Source: Planctomycetota bacterium
GTDB taxonomy: Bacteria > Planctomycetota > SZUA-567
Assembly: GCA_031270145.1 (NCBI GenBank)
Contig: JAISYD010000029.1
Coordinates: 1-9,525 of the forward strand
Direction of reading: 5' to 3'
Length of the DNA: 9,525 nucleotides
In this document: positions 7,151-9,525 of the stretch, piece by piece
How positions within the stretch are numbered: position 1 is the first letter of the stretch
Layout: each line of letters opens with the position of its first letter
Made by a program: the position numbers and the translations under genes
The notes under the pieces: generated by a model
The model's input: the letters and a program-made list of their open reading frames with translations, nothing else
Databases searched by the model: none
Told to the model about the DNA's origin: nothing

Positions 7151-9525
7151 CCGCCTTCCTCGGCTTCCGACAGGTCGGGGATATGGGCGACAACCTCCTT
7201 CAGCGGGGCAAGTTCCCGCAAATGGCGGTCCGCCTGGAAAAAGCCGGCCAGGGCGGCCTGATGCAGCATGACGGCGGCGGCGATGAAAATGGCCCCGCAG
7301 GCCAGGAAAAGGATTTTTGGGAAATGCCGGGCCGGCGTCAATTTGCCGCGCCGGGCGACGGGTCCGGGCTCGCGCAGATTCAGCGGCGCGGGAATGAAGG
7401 AAAGCCGGCCGGGGCGGGAGCCGCGCAATCTGCCCTCGAGGGTTTTGGCGGCGCGCCGCATGGCGGCGGCGTCATAGGCCGGCAAGGTCAGGAGAAGCGG
7501 CAGCCCGGTCAGGCGGCGCGCCTCGAAGGCGTCGGAGAAGCGTCTGGTAAGCATTTCCCTTCCGGTCGCCCAGAGCAAGCCGAAAACCAATCCCAGAGCC
7601 AGGCCATGGGCAAGGGATTGCCAATCCGGCCGGATGATTTCCTCTTTCAGGTTTTCCGGCAGGGCGGCGAAGACCGGGGATGGTTCGGGCGCCGCCGCCG
7701 GAGGCGACTCGGGCGCCGGGGCGGCCGGCGCCGGCGACGAACGGCTCGCTTTTTCCGTCCCGGCCGGCTGGATCGGCTTGGGCAGGGCGAGGAGCGCCAT
7801 AAGCTCCTCCCGGGTTGCGGACAACCGCGCCTCCAAATCCGCCAGCTCCTCTTCCGCCGGAGTCACGGCCGCCAGGGAAGCCTCGACCTCGGCGGTCTGC
7901 CGGCGGCGGCGCTCCTCCAGGCCGTCGGCGGCGGCGGCGGCGGCGGCGGTTTCCCATTCAAGTTTCAGGGAGCCTAGGCGGATATCCTCCAGTCCGGCCT
8001 CCCGGGCCGGGCCGGCATTTTTCTCCTTGTCGGCGATTAGCGCCTCTATGGCGGCGAGTTCGCGCCGGGAGCGTTTGACAAAGGGATGCTCTTCGGAACA
8101 GTATTCCAACAAACGGGCCAGGCGCTCGAAGACCGCGTCCCGGATCTTGAGAAGCCGGGCCTGATCCAGGAATATCCCTTCCTTCTTCGCCTCCGCTCCG
8201 ATCGCGGCGGCGTCATATCTCTCGCTTAGGCGATCCGCCCGGGCGCGAGCGGCGATAGCCTCGGCGTTAAGCCGTTTTTCCCGGTCCCGCGCCGTCTCCA
8301 GCCTTAGACGCGCCGCGTCTCGCACAATGCCGGCCTGGCGGAGCGAATTTTCCAGGTCGCCGATCCTTTTCCGCAATTTCCCGGCGATCCCGGCCCGGGC
8401 GGCAACTTCGCGTTCCGCCGCCTCGCTGTCGGCGGCGGTTTCCGGCTCCGCCTTTTTCCCGTCCGCCTCCGGAACGGCGGCGGCTGGTTCGCTTGAGGGA
8501 GGGACGACCGGCGGGGATTTTTCCGTCGCTTCGGCTTTGGCCCTGGCTAGCCCGGCCTCCCGGGCCGAGATATGGGCAAGCAGGACCATCGGCGCCAAGG
8601 GCGACAATTGGTTAATCGCCGCCTCGCGGAGCGGCGCCAGAGGCCGCATTTCCCGCTCCGCTCCGGCGATCAGGCGGCCGGAAACGGCGTCGGTCAGCCG
8701 CAATTCCAGGCTGGCGTCGCGGTTCCAGCGCTTTTCCCAGCCGGGAAAGCCGTTGCCAAGGTCCCCGCCTTCGCCGCCCGGCGGGAAGACGCGGTAAAGC
8801 CCGCAGGCGGCCAGGGCGGGAAGGGCCTCGATTTCCCGCGCCAATTCCCGCCGCGCCAAGGCGCCGAAACCGCCGCCGCCGGGAATTTTCCTTTCGAATT
8901 CCAGCCTGGACGCCACCTCGCCGGCCGCCGCCAGCCAGACCTCGGCCGGCGCGGCCCGGGAGTTTCCCGGATGCAGCGTTTCGTAAAGGCGCCGGAAAAC
9001 CTGGAAGCACCAGTTGCCGTCTTCCGGGCCTGCCGCCAGGTAGCCCGCCAGGCCGGCATCCGGCCCAGCCGGCTTGAAGGCGGGAAACTCCCAGCCGGTC
9101 AAGCCGCTTGGCGGCGCCAGATCGCTGACAATGAGGGCCAGGGACTGGAAATCCAAATTCATGGCCATATCCCTGAGGCTGGGACTGACTCTCGCGTCCC
9201 TCCAGGGTTCCAGCCATTCCGGCAGCCAATCGCCGAGCATTCCGGCCGTTGTCCGGAGGAAGTTGGGAAGCCAGGCGGTTCCCGGGTTGGCGTGGTAGGC
9301 GCGGGACGGCTGAAAAGAGTTCAGCAACGCCGAAAATTCCTCCGCCGGCGGGACGGCGTCCGGAACCAGCGACAATTTGGCCAGCCAGCGCAGGTTGTTG
9401 TCGAGGAGCGCGCGCTCGCGGCTGTCCCGGGCCAGGGCGCGCCATTCGGCCAGCTTGGCGTCCCAGGAGAAATCGCCGGAACCGGCCAGGGACAGGGATA
9501 TTCCCGCCTGGTCCCGGTATAGGGA
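7132..9525 (-). CDS. Large PCP/Wzz-GumC-like chain-length protein, 5' end beyond window
   Basis: The frame is open through the right edge (797 residues visible), so a TTG at 9375 is internal and the true start is outside. Residues are counted from the edge. Residues 1-330 are a Trp-rich globular region with no domain I recognise. A Pro/Ala/Glu linker follows to about 370, then long coiled coils (about 370-580). These include EEHPFVKRSRRELAAIEALI (478-497), which matches the HP-containing helix of Wzz/GumC proteins, and a 7-Ala run. A Pro/Ala/Ser linker leads to a membrane segment (about 640-654, HGLALGLVFGLLWAT), then FSDAFEARRLTGLPLLLTLP, the family's exit motif. Unusually, a second membrane segment (737-757) and a short cytosolic tail come later. 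PCP proteins sit in the inner membrane and set polysaccharide length. A canonical N-terminal membrane helix, if present, lies off-window. It heads the cassette and overlaps the kinase-like gene by 19 bp. Family is inferred from the C-terminal half and gene order. Confidence 0.8.
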   Translation of the reverse strand, partial: SLYRDQAGISLSLAGSGDFSWDAKLAEWRALARDSRERALLDNNLRWLAKLSLVPDAVPPAEEFSALLNSFQPSRAYHANPGTAWLPNFLRTTAGMLGDWLPEWLEPWRDARVSPSLRDMAMNLDFQSLALIVSDLAPPSGLTGWEFPAFKPAGPDAGLAGYLAAGPEDGNWCFQVFRRLYETLHPGNSRAAPAEVWLAAAGEVASRLEFERKIPGGGGFGALARRELAREIEALPALAACGLYRVFPPGGEGGDLGNGFPGWEKRWNRDASLELRLTDAVSGRLIAGAEREMRPLAPLREAAINQLSPLAPMVLLAHISAREAGLARAKAEATEKSPPVVPPSSEPAAAVPEADGKKAEPETAADSEAAEREVAARAGIAGKLRKRIGDLENSLRQAGIVRDAARLRLETARDREKRLNAEAIAARARADRLSERYDAAAIGAEAKKEGIFLDQARLLKIRDAVFERLARLLEYCSEEHPFVKRSRRELAAIEALIADKEKNAGPAREAGLEDIRLGSLKLEWETAAAAAAADGLEERRRRQTAEVEASLAAVTPAEEELADLEARLSATREELMALLALPKPIQPAGTEKASRSSPAPAAPAPESPPAAAPEPSPVFAALPENLKEEIIRPDWQSLAHGLALGLVFGLLWATGREMLTRRFSDAFEARRLTGLPLLLTLPAYDAAAMRRAAKTLEGRLRGSRPGRLSFIPAPLNLREPGPVARRGKLTPARHFPKILFLACGAIFIAAAVMLHQAALAGFFQADRHLRELAPLKEVVAHIPDLSEAEEGGWGDKP
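7926..7949. repeat. (CGG)8 triplet repeat coding poly-Ala
   Basis: Eight perfect CGG triplets inside the PCP-like gene. On the coding strand most of it reads as seven Ala (GCC) between Glu-Thr and Asp in a coiled-coil segment. Slippage here would change the Ala count without breaking the frame. GCC-rich codon use makes chance origin plausible. Confidence 0.7.

Noticed and set aside
7132..9375. TTG at 9375 as the start of the PCP-like gene
   Set aside because: The frame stays open for 50 more codons to the window edge with ordinary protein-like sequence, so this is probably an internal Leu codon.
1..9525. CRISPR array, tRNA/rRNA, insertion sequence or attachment site
   Set aside because: No regularly spaced repeats, cloverleaf, rRNA-like stretch, transposase or terminal inverted repeats were seen on either strand. 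The triplet repeats are codon-driven.

Overview
The window is a GC-rich stretch from a Gram-negative (diderm) bacterium. The evidence is an outer-membrane beta-barrel protein, a type VI secretion (T6SS) lipoprotein of the TssJ family and an inner-membrane polysaccharide chain-length (PCP/Wzz) protein. The sequence does not allow a confident assignment to a phylum. Every gene I can support lies on the minus strand, so transcription runs from high to low coordinates. The long plus-strand frames are antisense shadows.

Right block, 9525 to 4080. Four tightly packed genes appear to form one operon that enters from beyond the right edge. They are a large PCP-like protein (start outside the window), a CpsD/BY-kinase-like P-loop ATPase, an ExeA/GspA-type AAA ATPase and purM. 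The order chain-length protein, kinase-like ATPase, ExeA-type ATPase is the known arrangement in XrtA/EpsH-type exopolysaccharide loci. The third gene overlaps purM (purine synthesis) by ATGA, an unusual partner.

Middle block, 4079 to 2278. A 148-bp gap holds a good sigma70-like promoter, a leader hairpin and a strong Shine-Dalgarno. These serve one secreted protein with two SH3-like domains. Its reading frame is broken at a run of 11 G (C on the coding strand). The signal peptide lies in one frame and the SH3 domains in another, and the second frame has no start codon of its own. Removing one C (or adding two) gives a single 530-residue protein, so this is either a phase-variation switch or a sequencing/assembly error. 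A textbook intrinsic terminator follows.

Left block, 2175 to 1. An autotransporter-like beta-barrel protein overlaps by 10 bp the start of a TssJ-like lipoprotein that runs off the left edge. More T6SS genes may lie beyond it.

No tRNA, rRNA, CRISPR array, insertion sequence or plus-strand gene could be supported. The points most worth a second look are the poly-C tract, the barrel-TssJ pair, the unusual PCP protein and the Arg-for-Lys change in the kinase-like P-loop.
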